Shown piece by piece: positions 1 to 8,375 of a stretch of DNA of 64,000 bases (its first letter is position 1; every line of letters begins with the position of its first letter). The notes beneath the pieces are model-generated. The model ran no database searches. It was not told where the DNA came from and saw nothing but the letters and a program-made list of their open reading frames with translations. The stretch lies in contig CBDBFA010000003.1 in NCBI GenBank assembly GCA_965204545.1, positions 1,240,001 through 1,304,000 on the forward strand, in the 5' to 3' direction. Source of the DNA: JAABVD01 sp965204545. GTDB lineage: Bacteria > Verrucomicrobiota > Verrucomicrobiia > Opitutales > UBA2995. Both the position numbers and the translations under genes were made by a program.

Positions 1-633
1 GGCACTCCCGGATGGCTCGATACAGAGGACAGGGTCCGGCAGCGGGGAAGATTGTATGTCATTGCCATGCAGGGATGGAGTCGGGACATGCTTTGGCCGG
101 CCACCGGGTTGAAATGGGTGGCCACTTCGCCCAATATTCCCGATTTGTCGGCCGTTATGGGGTATTCGATGACCGGTTTGGGCGCTCAAATCGGAGGCTT
201 CAGGCACGGTATCGGCACCCCCTACCCCTTCCGGTTGCTCACCTTTCCCGGGGTGCCCGCCAATCGCCTGCAGCAACGACTCGCTGAATTGAATATACCG
301 GGTCTTCAGTTTAAGGAAGTGCCTTTCATACAATCCGATGGACGCCGGGCCACGGGGGTTTATACAAGCGTTACCGATTTCTCCATCTTCAGACCCACGG
401 AACTCAGTTTCTACATGATGAAACTATCCGCGGAATTTCAGGGATTCAATCCATTCCAAAGGGTGCCCTACTCCCAGGAAAGCCTTTTCAACAAGCATGT
501 CGGGTCTACCGAGTGGTGGAAGGCTGTGCAAGGCCAGGGAGCGCAGGTCGACGTGGAAAGGTTTATCGACAAGTGGCAAGGGGAGGCCCGGAAGTTTCGC
601 GCAGCTTCCCGACCCTTCTGGCTCTACGAGTAG
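1..633 (+). CDS. DUF1343 / NamZ-like exo-muramidase, C-terminal part
   Basis: The frame is open from the first base, so the gene starts before the window and only the last ~210 residues are seen. The order of conserved pieces (TGLKWV, SPNIPDL, GTPYPF, then LPG-like IPGLQFKEVPF and GVYTSVTD) matches the DUF1343 family, which includes exo-beta-N-acetylmuramidase NamZ acting in peptidoglycan turnover or recycling. That match is from family knowledge. The N-terminal catalytic part is outside the window, so activity cannot be judged. An internal TTG at 52 could be mistaken for a start but lies inside the domain. It is followed by host intergenic repeats and then a convergent gene. Confidence 0.72.
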   Translation, partial: GTPGWLDTEDRVRQRGRLYVIAMQGWSRDMLWPATGLKWVATSPNIPDLSAVMGYSMTGLGAQIGGFRHGIGTPYPFRLLTFPGVPANRLQQRLAELNIPGLQFKEVPFIQSDGRRATGVYTSVTDFSIFRPTELSFYMMKLSAEFQGFNPFQRVPYSQESLFNKHVGSTEWWKAVQGQGAQVDVERFIDKWQGEARKFRAASRPFWLYE

Positions 634-642
634 TTCCGGGGA

Positions 643-687
643 GAGGCGCGCTAAGGCGCGCCAATTAGGAATTAGGAATTAGGAATT
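643..687. repeat. Host interspersed palindrome plus ATTAGGA units
   Basis: A perfect palindrome GGCGCGCTAAGGCGCGCC-type core is followed by repeated 'attagga' units. Near-identical copies lie at 1788-1828, 3198-3236 and 8034-8066, always between host genes and never inside the integrated element. It serves as a signature of host chromosome. Confidence 0.8.
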
Positions 688-752
688 GTGGAGAAAGGAA
701 CGATTAAGAATTGACTCTCGGGAAGACGCAGGGAGCGCGGAGATGTGGATGA

Positions 753-850
753 TCCAGCATCCAGCATCCAGCATCCAGCATCCAGCATCCAGCATCCAGC
801 ATCCAGCATCCAGCATCCAGCATCCAGCATCCAGCATCCAGCATCCAGCA
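753..850. repeat. Tandem repeat, 7-bp unit TCCAGCA x14
   Basis: Fourteen perfect head-to-tail copies of TCCAGCA (98 bp) lie between the DUF1343 gene and the end of the fpg-like gene. The reverse-strand unit (TGCTGGA) recurs as short runs near 1700. Such perfect short arrays are prone to slippage and probably differ in number between strains. No coding role is seen. Confidence 0.95.
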
Positions 851-858
851 TTGGGTCA

Positions 859-1653
859 TTATCTTTGCCATTGGGGTGACCAGCAGGTGGTTCGGCCGCC
901 GATGCGCTCCCGCACCAAAGAGCCTCTGGTTTTGGGACAGACGCCTCCTTCCTTCCAGCGGTGTTGGAAAAGCCAGGATTCGGGGAATTCTCCCCAGTGA
1001 TCCCCCACAATTCGCAGGGCCTGACGACACACCCAGCGAAGGCGTCGATACAAAGCCCTGATTTCACCGTCATCGAGGGACCCTGGAGTTCGCGTTGGAT
1101 TCAGCCTGGCCCGCCAGAGAATTTCATCGGCCATCCAGTTGCCCACACCCGGAAAATAATGCTGCATCAGGAGAAAGGATTTCAGGGAGGTGTTGCGATG
1201 GCGTTTCACGGCCGCCTTCAACCGGCGCACGTTAAAGTCCCGGGACAGTATCTCAGGGGGGAGGCGGGTCCACCAGTCGGGCGGATGTTCCGAGATTTCA
1301 AACAGGATCCTGCCAAACTGCCGCGGATCGGAAAAAACCAGCCAGCCCGACGGCACGGCCAGTACGAGATGGGCATGGCGGTCCTGCACCGGATCGGTGG
1401 AAGAAAAACGCAATTTACCGGTCATGCCCAAGTGGATTCCCATCCAAACGCCGGGCTCGAAGTGAAACAACATCTGCTTCCCGTGGGATTGGGAAGCCTC
1501 CAGCCGCCGCCCGGGAAGGTGTTGCGCCAACTCTTTGACGGGACAGTCGCGAAAATCTCTCACATGGGAGTTGGCCCGTACCGCTTTGATGGTTTCACCC
1601 AATCCCGGATTCCACTGTTTGCGGAAATATTCGACTTCGGCCAACTCGGGCAT
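859..1653 (-). CDS. Fpg/Nei-family DNA glycosylase with degenerate zinc finger
   Basis: Fpg/MutM-type DNA glycosylases excise oxidised purines and cut the abasic site. The 264-aa protein starts with MPELAEVE, giving the catalytic Pro2 and Glu3, and has the conserved SHGKQM lysine motif, LGMTGKL and DPRQFGR. The helix-two-turn-helix region (PGVGNWMADEIL) is intact. The C-terminal zinc finger is abnormal. It begins CPKT where the family has CPxC, keeps the GGRTT arginine turn, and ends CWSPQWQR where CPxCQ is expected, so three of the four zinc-binding cysteines are missing. The Arg turn that contacts DNA remains, as in zincless finger members such as NEIL1. Function is therefore likely but zinc-independent. 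Single gene, convergent with the DUF1343 gene. Confidence 0.88.
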   Translation of the reverse strand: MPELAEVEYFRKQWNPGLGETIKAVRANSHVRDFRDCPVKELAQHLPGRRLEASQSHGKQMLFHFEPGVWMGIHLGMTGKLRFSSTDPVQDRHAHLVLAVPSGWLVFSDPRQFGRILFEISEHPPDWWTRLPPEILSRDFNVRRLKAAVKRHRNTSLKSFLLMQHYFPGVGNWMADEILWRARLNPTRTPGSLDDGEIRALYRRLRWVCRQALRIVGDHWGEFPESWLFQHRWKEGGVCPKTRGSLVRERIGGRTTCWSPQWQR

Positions 1654-2038
1654 GTTCTATACTTATTGTGCAGGTTGATTAGGTGGAGGCAATTCCTTGA
1701 TGCTGGATGCTGGTTTCCTCCCGCAACCGTGCTTCGCAATGCTACGCAGGTCAAGAAGCGCGCCAAGAAGCAGAGGGAACCACAAAAGGCGCCGTTAGCG
1801 CCAATTAGAAATCAGGAATGAGGAATTGAGTCCACGAAGGACACGAAGGGCCACAAAGTAAATCTTGATCATGATCGAAAAAAACCACTGAACTCTGAAA
1901 GCTGATCACTGATCACTTGCGCCGACGGTGCCTCCTCTGTGCCTTTTCTAGTTTTTTGCCTTGCCTTACGGCGACCGGAATCAGCTAGCTTATGGTGTTT
2001 CAACGCGCAGGAAAGAATCCGAAATCAGCAAAATAAAC
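1654..2038. other. Host intergenic region with interspersed repeats
   Basis: No gene is supported here. It contains a short run of the TGCTGGA motif near 1700, the string 'agagggaaccacaaaa' at 1772-1787 (found again at 63891-63906 beyond the right end of the mobile element), and a copy of the palindrome/ATTAGGA repeat at 1788-1828. The promoter of the 2039 gene should lie in the last ~150 bases but no clear boxes are visible. Confidence 0.7.
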
Positions 2039-3082
2039 ATGTCGAGAAGTGTAACCTTATTCACCGGCCAATGGGCCGATTTGTCTCTGGCGGAACTGGC
2101 GCCCAAAGCAAAGGAAATGGGCTACGACGGCCTGGAGCTCGCCTGTTGGGGCGACCACTTCGAGGTTCGCCAAGCCAACCAAAGCGATCAGTACCTCAAG
2201 GAAAAATGGGAATTGCTCATGGACAACGGGCTGACCTGTTTTGCCATATCCACCCACCTGTCGGGGCAGGCCGTATGCGACCGGATCGATGAGCGTCACC
2301 AGGCGATCCTGCCGGATTACGTCTGGGGTGACGGCGATCCGGAAGGTGTGCGCCAGCGCGCCGCCCGAGATGTGATTGACGCCGGTACGGCCTGCCGGAA
2401 ATTCATGAATCTCAAACCGGGCCGAGGTGACGGGGATGATTTTCCCGCAGTGGTAAACGGGTTCACCGGTTCGAGTATTTGGCACCTGCTCTATTCCTTC
2501 CCGCCAACCAGCCAGGAAATGCTTGAACAAGGCTACGCCGATTTCTCCCGGCGATTCACGCCCATCCTGGACGCCTTCGATACCGCAAACGTAAATTTCG
2601 CCCTGGAAGTTCATCCCACCGAAATCGCCTTCGACATTGCCTCGGCCGCCCGCGCCATCGAGGCGGTAAAGGGGCACAAACGCTTTGGGTTCAATTACGA
2701 CCCCTCCCACCTGGGCTACCAGGGGGTCGATTACGTGAAATTCATCCGTGATTTCGCCGACCGCATTTACCACGTTCACATGAAGGATGTGTGGTGGGGC
2801 CACGGTGACGGCACGGTGGGTGTATTTGGCGGTCACACCGACTTCACCGACCCCAGGCGCTATTGGGATTTCCGCTCCCTGGGGCACGGGGATATCAACT
2901 TTGAAGAGATCATAGTGGCTTTAAACGATACCGGCTACACCGGGCCCCTGTCGGTGGAATGGGAAGACGGGCGCATGGACCGCTTGCATGGAGCTAGGGA
3001 AGCAGCCCAATTCGTCCGTTCGGTCGATTTCACGCCCAACGCAGCAGCCTTTGACGCCGCCTTTGACAAGTCCAATCAATAG
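2039..3082 (+). CDS. Sugar phosphate isomerase/epimerase (TIM barrel)
   Basis: A 347-aa protein of the xylose isomerase-like TIM-barrel family. Visible features are the opening strand VTLFTGQWADLSL, MGYDGLELACWGDHF (early barrel Glu), a metal-ligand-type LEVHPTEIAF, the NYDPSHLGYQG motif, HVHMKDV and the final SVEWED. These carboxylates and histidines are the usual divalent-metal site of the family. The ATG at 2039 begins the domain immediately; an upstream in-frame extension has no family match. It lies 415 bp upstream of two Gfo/Idh/MocA dehydrogenases in the same direction. This combination is typical of catabolism of inositol-like or unusual sugars through oxidation and isomerisation. The exact substrate cannot be inferred. 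Confidence 0.85.
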   Translation: MSRSVTLFTGQWADLSLAELAPKAKEMGYDGLELACWGDHFEVRQANQSDQYLKEKWELLMDNGLTCFAISTHLSGQAVCDRIDERHQAILPDYVWGDGDPEGVRQRAARDVIDAGTACRKFMNLKPGRGDGDDFPAVVNGFTGSSIWHLLYSFPPTSQEMLEQGYADFSRRFTPILDAFDTANVNFALEVHPTEIAFDIASAARAIEAVKGHKRFGFNYDPSHLGYQGVDYVKFIRDFADRIYHVHMKDVWWGHGDGTVGVFGGHTDFTDPRRYWDFRSLGHGDINFEEIIVALNDTGYTGPLSVEWEDGRMDRLHGAREAAQFVRSVDFTPNAAAFDAAFDKSNQ

Positions 3083-3497
3083 GAGAAAAGAATAACCACA
3101 GAGAACACAAAGGGCACAGAGGGGAGTAAGGGAGTATTGGAATGATGGAATGAAGGATGAGGTAATGGATGCTGGGATGGAAGAGCATAGAGGGGGGGAG
3201 GCGCGCTAAGGCGCGCCAATTAGGAATTAGGAATTGGCTGACGCCAAAGGCACAGAGGCACAAAGGCACAAAGGCACAAAGGTTGGAGGTGTTGAGATTC
3301 GGAATGAAAATTACCGTAAATGCAAAATACCAATAAGAGAATCTGCGCTCATCCGCGCAATCTGCGGTTCATTTCCGGTTTCTAATCCGTGGCCATCCGT
3401 GTTATTCGTTGTCATATCCAAAACCCAAAACCCAAAACCCAAAACCCAAAACCCAAAACCCAAAACCCAAAACCCAAAACCCAGCCACTGAAAGACC
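3083..3497. repeat. Host intergenic repeats with AAAACCC x9 tandem array (3420-3482)
   Basis: This gap holds an 'accacagagaacacaaagg' string, a copy of the GGCGCGCTAAGGCGCGCC/ATTAGGA repeat (3198-3236), and nine perfect copies of the 7-bp unit AAAACCC at 3420-3482. The tandem array ends 15 bp before the start codon at 3498, where a promoter or ribosome-binding region would be expected. Copy-number change could alter expression of the downstream gene. That is inference. Confidence 0.85.
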
Positions 3498-4595
3498 ATG
3501 AGTATTAAAGCAGGAATAATCGGCGCCGGAGGGATGGTGCGTTACCATGTGGCAGGATTTCAACAAGCGGGAGCTGATATTTTGGCCATCGCGGATGTTT
3601 ACGAACCCGCCGCGCGAGCCGCGGCGGAAAAATATGGTATTCCGACGGCCCTGGGCAGCGTGGGCGCCATGTTGGAAATGGAGGAGATCGAAGCTGTTTC
3701 GGTGATCGTACCCAACAAGTTTCACGCCCCCTTGGCCATTGAGGCCCTGAAGGCGGGAAAGCATGTTTTTTGCGAGAAACCGCCCGCCCTCAACGCCGGG
3801 GAAGTCCAGCAAATGAAGGACGCGGCGGATCGGGCCGGCAAGATTTTGATGTTCAACTTCAACAACCGGGCCCGCCCGGAATCCTACGCCATGATGGAGT
3901 ACATCGCCAACGGCACCGTGGGTCACATCAATTCAGCCCAGGCCAAGTGGATTCGCAGGACGGGCATTCCCGGTTTTGGCGGCTGGTTCACCACCAAGGA
4001 TTTGGCCGGAGGGGGTCCTTTGATCGATCTCCTGCACATGGTTGATCTGGCCCTGTATTTCATGGGATACCCGGATCCCGCCTACGTCCTGGGCCAGACC
4101 TTCCAGGACTTTATCACCGATAAGAATTTCAAGGGTCCTTGGGGATTGCCGGACATAGAAGGGGGCACCACCGACGTGGAAAGCGCCGCTCACGGATTCG
4201 TCACCTTCAGGAGCGGGCAGGCCCTCACCCTCCAGGTTTCCTGGGCCGAAATGGTAAAGCGCGAAGAAGTCTCGGTGGTCTTTCAAGGCACGCGTTCGGG
4301 CGGGAAGATCGAGCGCCTGTTCGGCATCGACGGTCTGGATGAAACCAGCATCGACAAGTGCGAACTCTACGTCCAGGAAGGGGGCAATTCGGTCAACCGG
4401 GAGGTCATCGTGGACGCTTGCGAGGATATGGGTCGTTCGCGGTCGGCGGAAAATTTCATCTTCAGTATCGAAGGAAAGGAGGAACCGCTGAACACTCCAC
4501 ATCAAGCGATTTCACTGATGCTGATCATCGATGCCATTTATGCGTCCGCATCAGCCGGAAAACCGGTAGTTTGCGCACCAATCAAGGGAAAGTGA
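3498..4595 (+). CDS. Gfo/Idh/MocA family oxidoreductase
   Basis: A 365-aa NAD(P)-dependent sugar/polyol dehydrogenase-like protein. The N-terminal Rossmann motif is GIIGAGGM, and the family EKP motif (VFCEKPP, about residues 92-97) is intact; its Lys is the usual catalytic residue. The C-terminal alpha/beta domain contains the GGGPLIDLLHMVDLALY segment, with the DxxxH-type catalytic His. The next gene begins 4 bp after the stop, so the two dehydrogenases are almost certainly co-transcribed. There is no signal peptide, so it is cytoplasmic. Substrate unknown; the neighbouring isomerase suggests a sugar or inositol derivative. Confidence 0.87.
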   Translation: MSIKAGIIGAGGMVRYHVAGFQQAGADILAIADVYEPAARAAAEKYGIPTALGSVGAMLEMEEIEAVSVIVPNKFHAPLAIEALKAGKHVFCEKPPALNAGEVQQMKDAADRAGKILMFNFNNRARPESYAMMEYIANGTVGHINSAQAKWIRRTGIPGFGGWFTTKDLAGGGPLIDLLHMVDLALYFMGYPDPAYVLGQTFQDFITDKNFKGPWGLPDIEGGTTDVESAAHGFVTFRSGQALTLQVSWAEMVKREEVSVVFQGTRSGGKIERLFGIDGLDETSIDKCELYVQEGGNSVNREVIVDACEDMGRSRSAENFIFSIEGKEEPLNTPHQAISLMLIIDAIYASASAGKPVVCAPIKGK

Positions 4596-4599
4596 TATC

Positions 4600-5760
4600 A
4601 TGAAAAGAAAACTGAGAATGGGCATGGTGGGAGGAGGCCGTGGAGCCTTTATCGGAGGAGTCCACCGCATGGCGGCCAATCTGGATGGCAAAATCGAACT
4701 GGTGGCCGGTTGTTTTTCATCCGATGCCGAGAATTCCAGGCTCTCCGGGGAAGACTTGTTTTTAAATCCCGATCGCGTTTATGCTTCTTACGAAGAGATG
4801 GCCCGAGCGGAAGCCGCCCTATCGGAGGAGGAAGGGATCGATTTTGTCAGCGTCGTGGTTCGCAACAACATGCATTATGCGGTGGCCAAATGTTTTCTCG
4901 AGCACGGAATAAACGTCATTTGCGACAAACCGCTCGCCTACAGCCTTGAGGAGGCCCTGGCTCTCAGAGAATTGGTGCGAAAAACGGGGAAGGTTCTTGC
5001 CCTCACGCACAATTACACCGGTTATCCCATGGTAAAGGAAGCCCGCGAAATGGTCAGGAAGGGAAAGCTGGGCCGGATCCTGAAAATCGTGGCGGAATAC
5101 CCCCAGGGTTATGCGGTTGGAGACGTCGACCGGGTGGGTCCCACCCAGATCAATTCCTGGAGGGCCGATCCCGCCATATCCGGCGCTTCCAATTGCATGG
5201 GAGATATTGGCACCCATGCGGAAAACCTGGGGCGCTACATTACCGGTATGGAGATCGAGGAACTCTGCGCCGATCTGACCACCTTCATCCCTGGGCGGGA
5301 ATTGGACGATGACGGCAACGTGCTGATTCGTTACAAGGGAGGCGCCAAGGGCATTCTTTACGCCTCCCAGATTTCCAACGGGGACGAGAACAACCTGAAT
5401 ATACGCATCTATGGCACCGAGGCCTCCCTGGAATGGCATCAGGAGGAGCCCAACGACCTCTTGGTAAAGTATTCGGATCAACCACGCCAAATTTACCGGC
5501 GAGGCAATGAGTATCTCGGTAAGGCGGCCCAGGACAATACCCGGACTCCATTTGCCCACCCCGAGGGTTTTATCGAGGCTTTTGCCAACGTGTATCTGGC
5601 GGCGGCGGAAGCCATTTGGGATGAGGTGAACGGGAATCAGCCCGAACGGGAATACGACTTCCCCACCGTGGATGACGGCGTCTATGGAATGGCCTTCATT
5701 GAAACCGTGGTAAAGTCCTCCAAGGGTGAAGACAAGTGGACCAGATTTCCCGATCTCTGA
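4600..5760 (+). CDS. Gfo/Idh/MocA family oxidoreductase (second copy)
   Basis: A 386-aa dehydrogenase-like protein distinct from its upstream neighbour. It has the glycine-rich MVGGGRGAFIGGVHR Rossmann loop, the motif CDKPLAY with Asp instead of Glu in EKP (the lysine is kept), and GDIGTHAENLGRYITG with the catalytic-type His. The C-terminal beta-sheet domain is complete, and the C-terminal 'FPTVDDGVYGMAFIE' is typical of this subgroup. It starts 4 bp after the previous stop and forms an operon with it. It probably acts on a related intermediate in the same pathway as the 2039 isomerase; the substrate cannot be told. Confidence 0.87.
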   Translation: MKRKLRMGMVGGGRGAFIGGVHRMAANLDGKIELVAGCFSSDAENSRLSGEDLFLNPDRVYASYEEMARAEAALSEEEGIDFVSVVVRNNMHYAVAKCFLEHGINVICDKPLAYSLEEALALRELVRKTGKVLALTHNYTGYPMVKEAREMVRKGKLGRILKIVAEYPQGYAVGDVDRVGPTQINSWRADPAISGASNCMGDIGTHAENLGRYITGMEIEELCADLTTFIPGRELDDDGNVLIRYKGGAKGILYASQISNGDENNLNIRIYGTEASLEWHQEEPNDLLVKYSDQPRQIYRRGNEYLGKAAQDNTRTPFAHPEGFIEAFANVYLAAAEAIWDEVNGNQPEREYDFPTVDDGVYGMAFIETVVKSSKGEDKWTRFPDL

Positions 5761-5838
5761 GTTCTTGGATAAGAAAAATAACCACAGAGAACTCAGAGGG
5801 CACAGAGAGGGAGAAGGACTCTCGCAAAGAGCGCCCTT

Positions 5839-7197
5839 TTATTTCTTCTCTCGGGTCAGGCGCACCTCGCCATCCTTGAACTCGGCCCATACCTCATCCC
5901 CGGGCAGGATGGATTGTCTTGAGACAATCGGACGGCGCATTCCGTCCCTGATAATGGCAAAACCCCGGTTGAGAACCGACCTGGGGCTGAGGGAACCCAA
6001 GAGGGACCGAGCTCGTTGAAGGTTTGATTTTTTCCGCAACAACTCCGCGGCCAAGGCGGTGCGCAACCGATGAGCCATGGTTTGGGCGGTTAATCGGGAC
6101 CGATGGATGAGGGGCAGGGGATCCGTTTTTTGAAGTTTCCGGGAGACTTCGGATAACCGATGCCGTCCCTGCAAAATTCCGGAATTCACCGCGCCGTTCA
6201 GCCGGATTTCCAGGTCATCCAAGCGCAGATGACCCTGTTCGATTTTGTCGAGGGGCTCCGCGACATGCAGCCTGCGTCGCAATCCATCCAGGTGTTCCTT
6301 CCTGGATTGAAGCCCTTGCCACACCCAGCGGGCCAGGTTTTGGCCGGCCCGCTGGAAGCGATCCCTGACCTCGCGGTAGTGAGTGGAAACAATTTCGGCG
6401 GCGGCGGAAGGCGTCTCGGCCCGCAAGTCGGCCACAAAATCGGAAAGGGTAAAATCAACCTCGTGGCCCACCGCGGAAATGACCGGAATCCCGGAATTTG
6501 CGATGGCGAGGACGACTCTTTCGTCGTTAAAACACCAAAGGTCTTCCATGCTGCCCCCACCGCGGCCAACGACCAGCAGATCGAGTCCAGGCAAGGTTTG
6601 GGCGAGTTCAATCATCCGGACAATGTCTTCGGCCGATCCGGTTCCCTGAACCTTGGCCGGAAGAACGAGAATGCGGCCAACCCATTGGCGTCGTTTCAAG
6701 ATCCGGATAAAATCCTGCACCGCCGCCCCAGTCGGGGAGGTCACTATTCCGATGGCTCGGGGAAACAGGGGAATCGGTCGTTTTCTTTCGGAATCGAACA
6801 GGCCTTGTTTCTGTAATTTGGCCTTCAATCTTTCGAATTCCTGTTGGAGCATGCCGAGGCCATCGGGCGCCACCATACGTATGATGAGTTGGTAATTGCC
6901 TCGCGGTTCGTAAACACTTACCTGACCAAATGCGACTACCTGCAGTCCGTCTTTCAGGGGGATGGTTTGCTTCAGCGCATCATTTCGGAACAACACCGCC
7001 GATACCTGGCTGCCGGCATCACTAAGGGAAAAATAAACGTGCCCGCTTTGTTGCCGGCGGAAATTGGATATTTCACCCCGGATCCAAACCCCTCCGATCA
7101 TGGTCTCCAACAGATACTTTACCTGGCTGGTAAATTCGGAGACGGATTTGATCTCATCCGACGGGGGTATCCGGAAACTTTGTCTTGGATTGTGCAT
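5839..7197 (-). CDS. xseA: Exodeoxyribonuclease VII large subunit
   Basis: The large subunit of exonuclease VII degrades single-stranded DNA into oligonucleotides in repair. The 452-aa protein has an N-terminal OB-fold (GGVWIRGEISNF, SGHVYFSLSD) and the family catalytic core with GIVTSPTGAA, VGRGGGSMEDLW, NDE, SAVGHEVDFTLSDFVADLRAETPSAAAE. These motifs are diagnostic. A coiled-coil stretch and C-terminal GFAIIRD follow, as usual. Its first 44 bp overlap the end of the upstream membrane-protein gene on the same strand. The small subunit xseB is not adjacent in this window. Confidence 0.96.
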   Translation of the reverse strand: MHNPRQSFRIPPSDEIKSVSEFTSQVKYLLETMIGGVWIRGEISNFRRQQSGHVYFSLSDAGSQVSAVLFRNDALKQTIPLKDGLQVVAFGQVSVYEPRGNYQLIIRMVAPDGLGMLQQEFERLKAKLQKQGLFDSERKRPIPLFPRAIGIVTSPTGAAVQDFIRILKRRQWVGRILVLPAKVQGTGSAEDIVRMIELAQTLPGLDLLVVGRGGGSMEDLWCFNDERVVLAIANSGIPVISAVGHEVDFTLSDFVADLRAETPSAAAEIVSTHYREVRDRFQRAGQNLARWVWQGLQSRKEHLDGLRRRLHVAEPLDKIEQGHLRLDDLEIRLNGAVNSGILQGRHRLSEVSRKLQKTDPLPLIHRSRLTAQTMAHRLRTALAAELLRKKSNLQRARSLLGSLSPRSVLNRGFAIIRDGMRRPIVSRQSILPGDEVWAEFKDGEVRLTREKK

Positions 7198-7837
7198 AGC
7201 GCGCGCGCAGGAGAGCGACCACGATAAAGGCGAAGATTAAAACGGCCAGTCCAATCAGGGCTGTTCCCATCTTTCCCGTGACGAAAGACTCACCAAACAC
7301 AACGAATCCGACGACAAAAAAGGATTGCGAGATGACCGAATAAACGAGGTAGGGCCAGAAAGGGGCATGGGCCAGTCCCAGAAGGTAATTCTGGACCACC
7401 AACGGGGCGCCGGAAAAGCGAACCGCCAGGATCCATTTCGACGCATTTTCCGTTTTGATCCTTGGTATGGAATAATCCCACCAGCGGAGCAGTCTTTCTA
7501 TCCATCCGTGCAGCACCTTGTTGGACAACCAATAGGCCAACACCATATTGATGGCAACGGCAGCCAGGGAAAACGGAATTCCCCAAGCCACTCCAAACCG
7601 GATACTGGCTATTATGAACAAAGGGGATATGGGAAATCCGGTCAGGGGCAGAACCGCTGTGGCAAGAAAGAAGAGATAAGCCGGCCAGGTTTTGATTTCA
7701 TTCACCCAACCGGAAATCCAGGTTTTGATTTCGTCGATACTCCACCCGCCCCACCAGACCCAGGCGAGAACACCGAGAACCCCCAACAGAGAGACAAAAA
7801 GGAGGGCTTTCCCTTTATGTAGTTTCAGCCATTCCAT
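7154..7837 (-). CDS. TVP38/TMEM64 (DedA-like) membrane protein
   Basis: A 227-aa integral membrane protein with about five hydrophobic segments (GKALLFVSLLGVLGVLAWVWW, AYLFFLATAVLPL, LFIIASIRFGVAWG, AAVAINMVLAYWL, the C-terminal ALIGLAVLIFAFIVVALL). The LPLTGFPISPL loop and the helical re-entrant region resemble the SNARE-associated/VTT domain of TVP38/DedA proteins, implicated in lipid scrambling or membrane homeostasis. The start at 7837 (MEWLKLHK) puts a short positive stretch before the first membrane segment; a longer start at 7870 is less likely. The end overlaps xseA by 44 bp. Confidence 0.75.
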   Translation of the reverse strand: MEWLKLHKGKALLFVSLLGVLGVLAWVWWGGWSIDEIKTWISGWVNEIKTWPAYLFFLATAVLPLTGFPISPLFIIASIRFGVAWGIPFSLAAVAINMVLAYWLSNKVLHGWIERLLRWWDYSIPRIKTENASKWILAVRFSGAPLVVQNYLLGLAHAPFWPYLVYSVISQSFFVVGFVVFGESFVTGKMGTALIGLAVLIFAFIVVALLRARYAQSKTKFPDTPVG

Positions 7838-8243
7838 GGAATTTGCACATTGGGAACCTGAATGGAGCAACCGTGGGCGGGCGACAAGACCAAGTTTTGC
7901 TTTCCGGGCAAAAAGACGAGCGAGGAGAGGTCAAAAAGGCTAAAGGCTGAAGGAAGAAGGAAGAAAAACCACGGATTTCACTGATGGGAACGGATTCAGA
8001 AATGACTCTCGCAAAGAACGCAGAGGGCACAGAGAGGCGCGCTAAAGCGCGCCAATTAAGAATTGGGGGAGAAGGGAATGGTGGAATGGGGAATATTCCG
8101 ATTAGAGAAGTTGGTGGTCGGAGGGATTGGGAACAGTTTATCTAAATCCTGTACATCCTGTGAATCCATGTTTTTTCCTCAGAATCTCGGCGATCTTGGC
8201 GATCTTGGCGAGAGGCAATCCAGGGGGAGGCGCGTATCAAGAA
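7838..8243. other. Host intergenic region with interspersed repeats
   Basis: No gene is supported. It contains an 'acgcagagggcacagagagg' string and a copy of the palindrome/ATTAGGA repeat at 8034-8066. Simple 'gatcttggc' duplications lie near 8190. It separates the membrane-protein gene from the 43-aa peptide gene on the same strand. Confidence 0.7.
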
Positions 8244-8375
8244 TTAGGAATTGAGGATGAAATACAGAATGCCCGGCAGAGCGATCATTATGAACATGAG
8301 GATATAGATCAGCCAAATCGTCCGCTCCGCCTTTTTGCGGACCTCTTCCGGGACTTTTTCAGGATTTTGAAACAT
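8244..8375 (-). CDS. Small single-span membrane protein (43 aa)
   Basis: A short gene reading MFQNPEKVPEEVRKKAERT, then a single hydrophobic helix (IWLIYILMFIMIALPGILYFIL) and a stop. Its ATG overlaps the stop of the upstream large gene as TGATG, so translation is very likely coupled. The charged N-terminus followed by one transmembrane helix suggests a small inner-membrane protein. No family is recognised. The tight overlap with the FGE-like protein implies a shared membrane-associated task. Confidence 0.7.
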   Translation of the reverse strand: MFQNPEKVPEEVRKKAERTIWLIYILMFIMIALPGILYFILNS

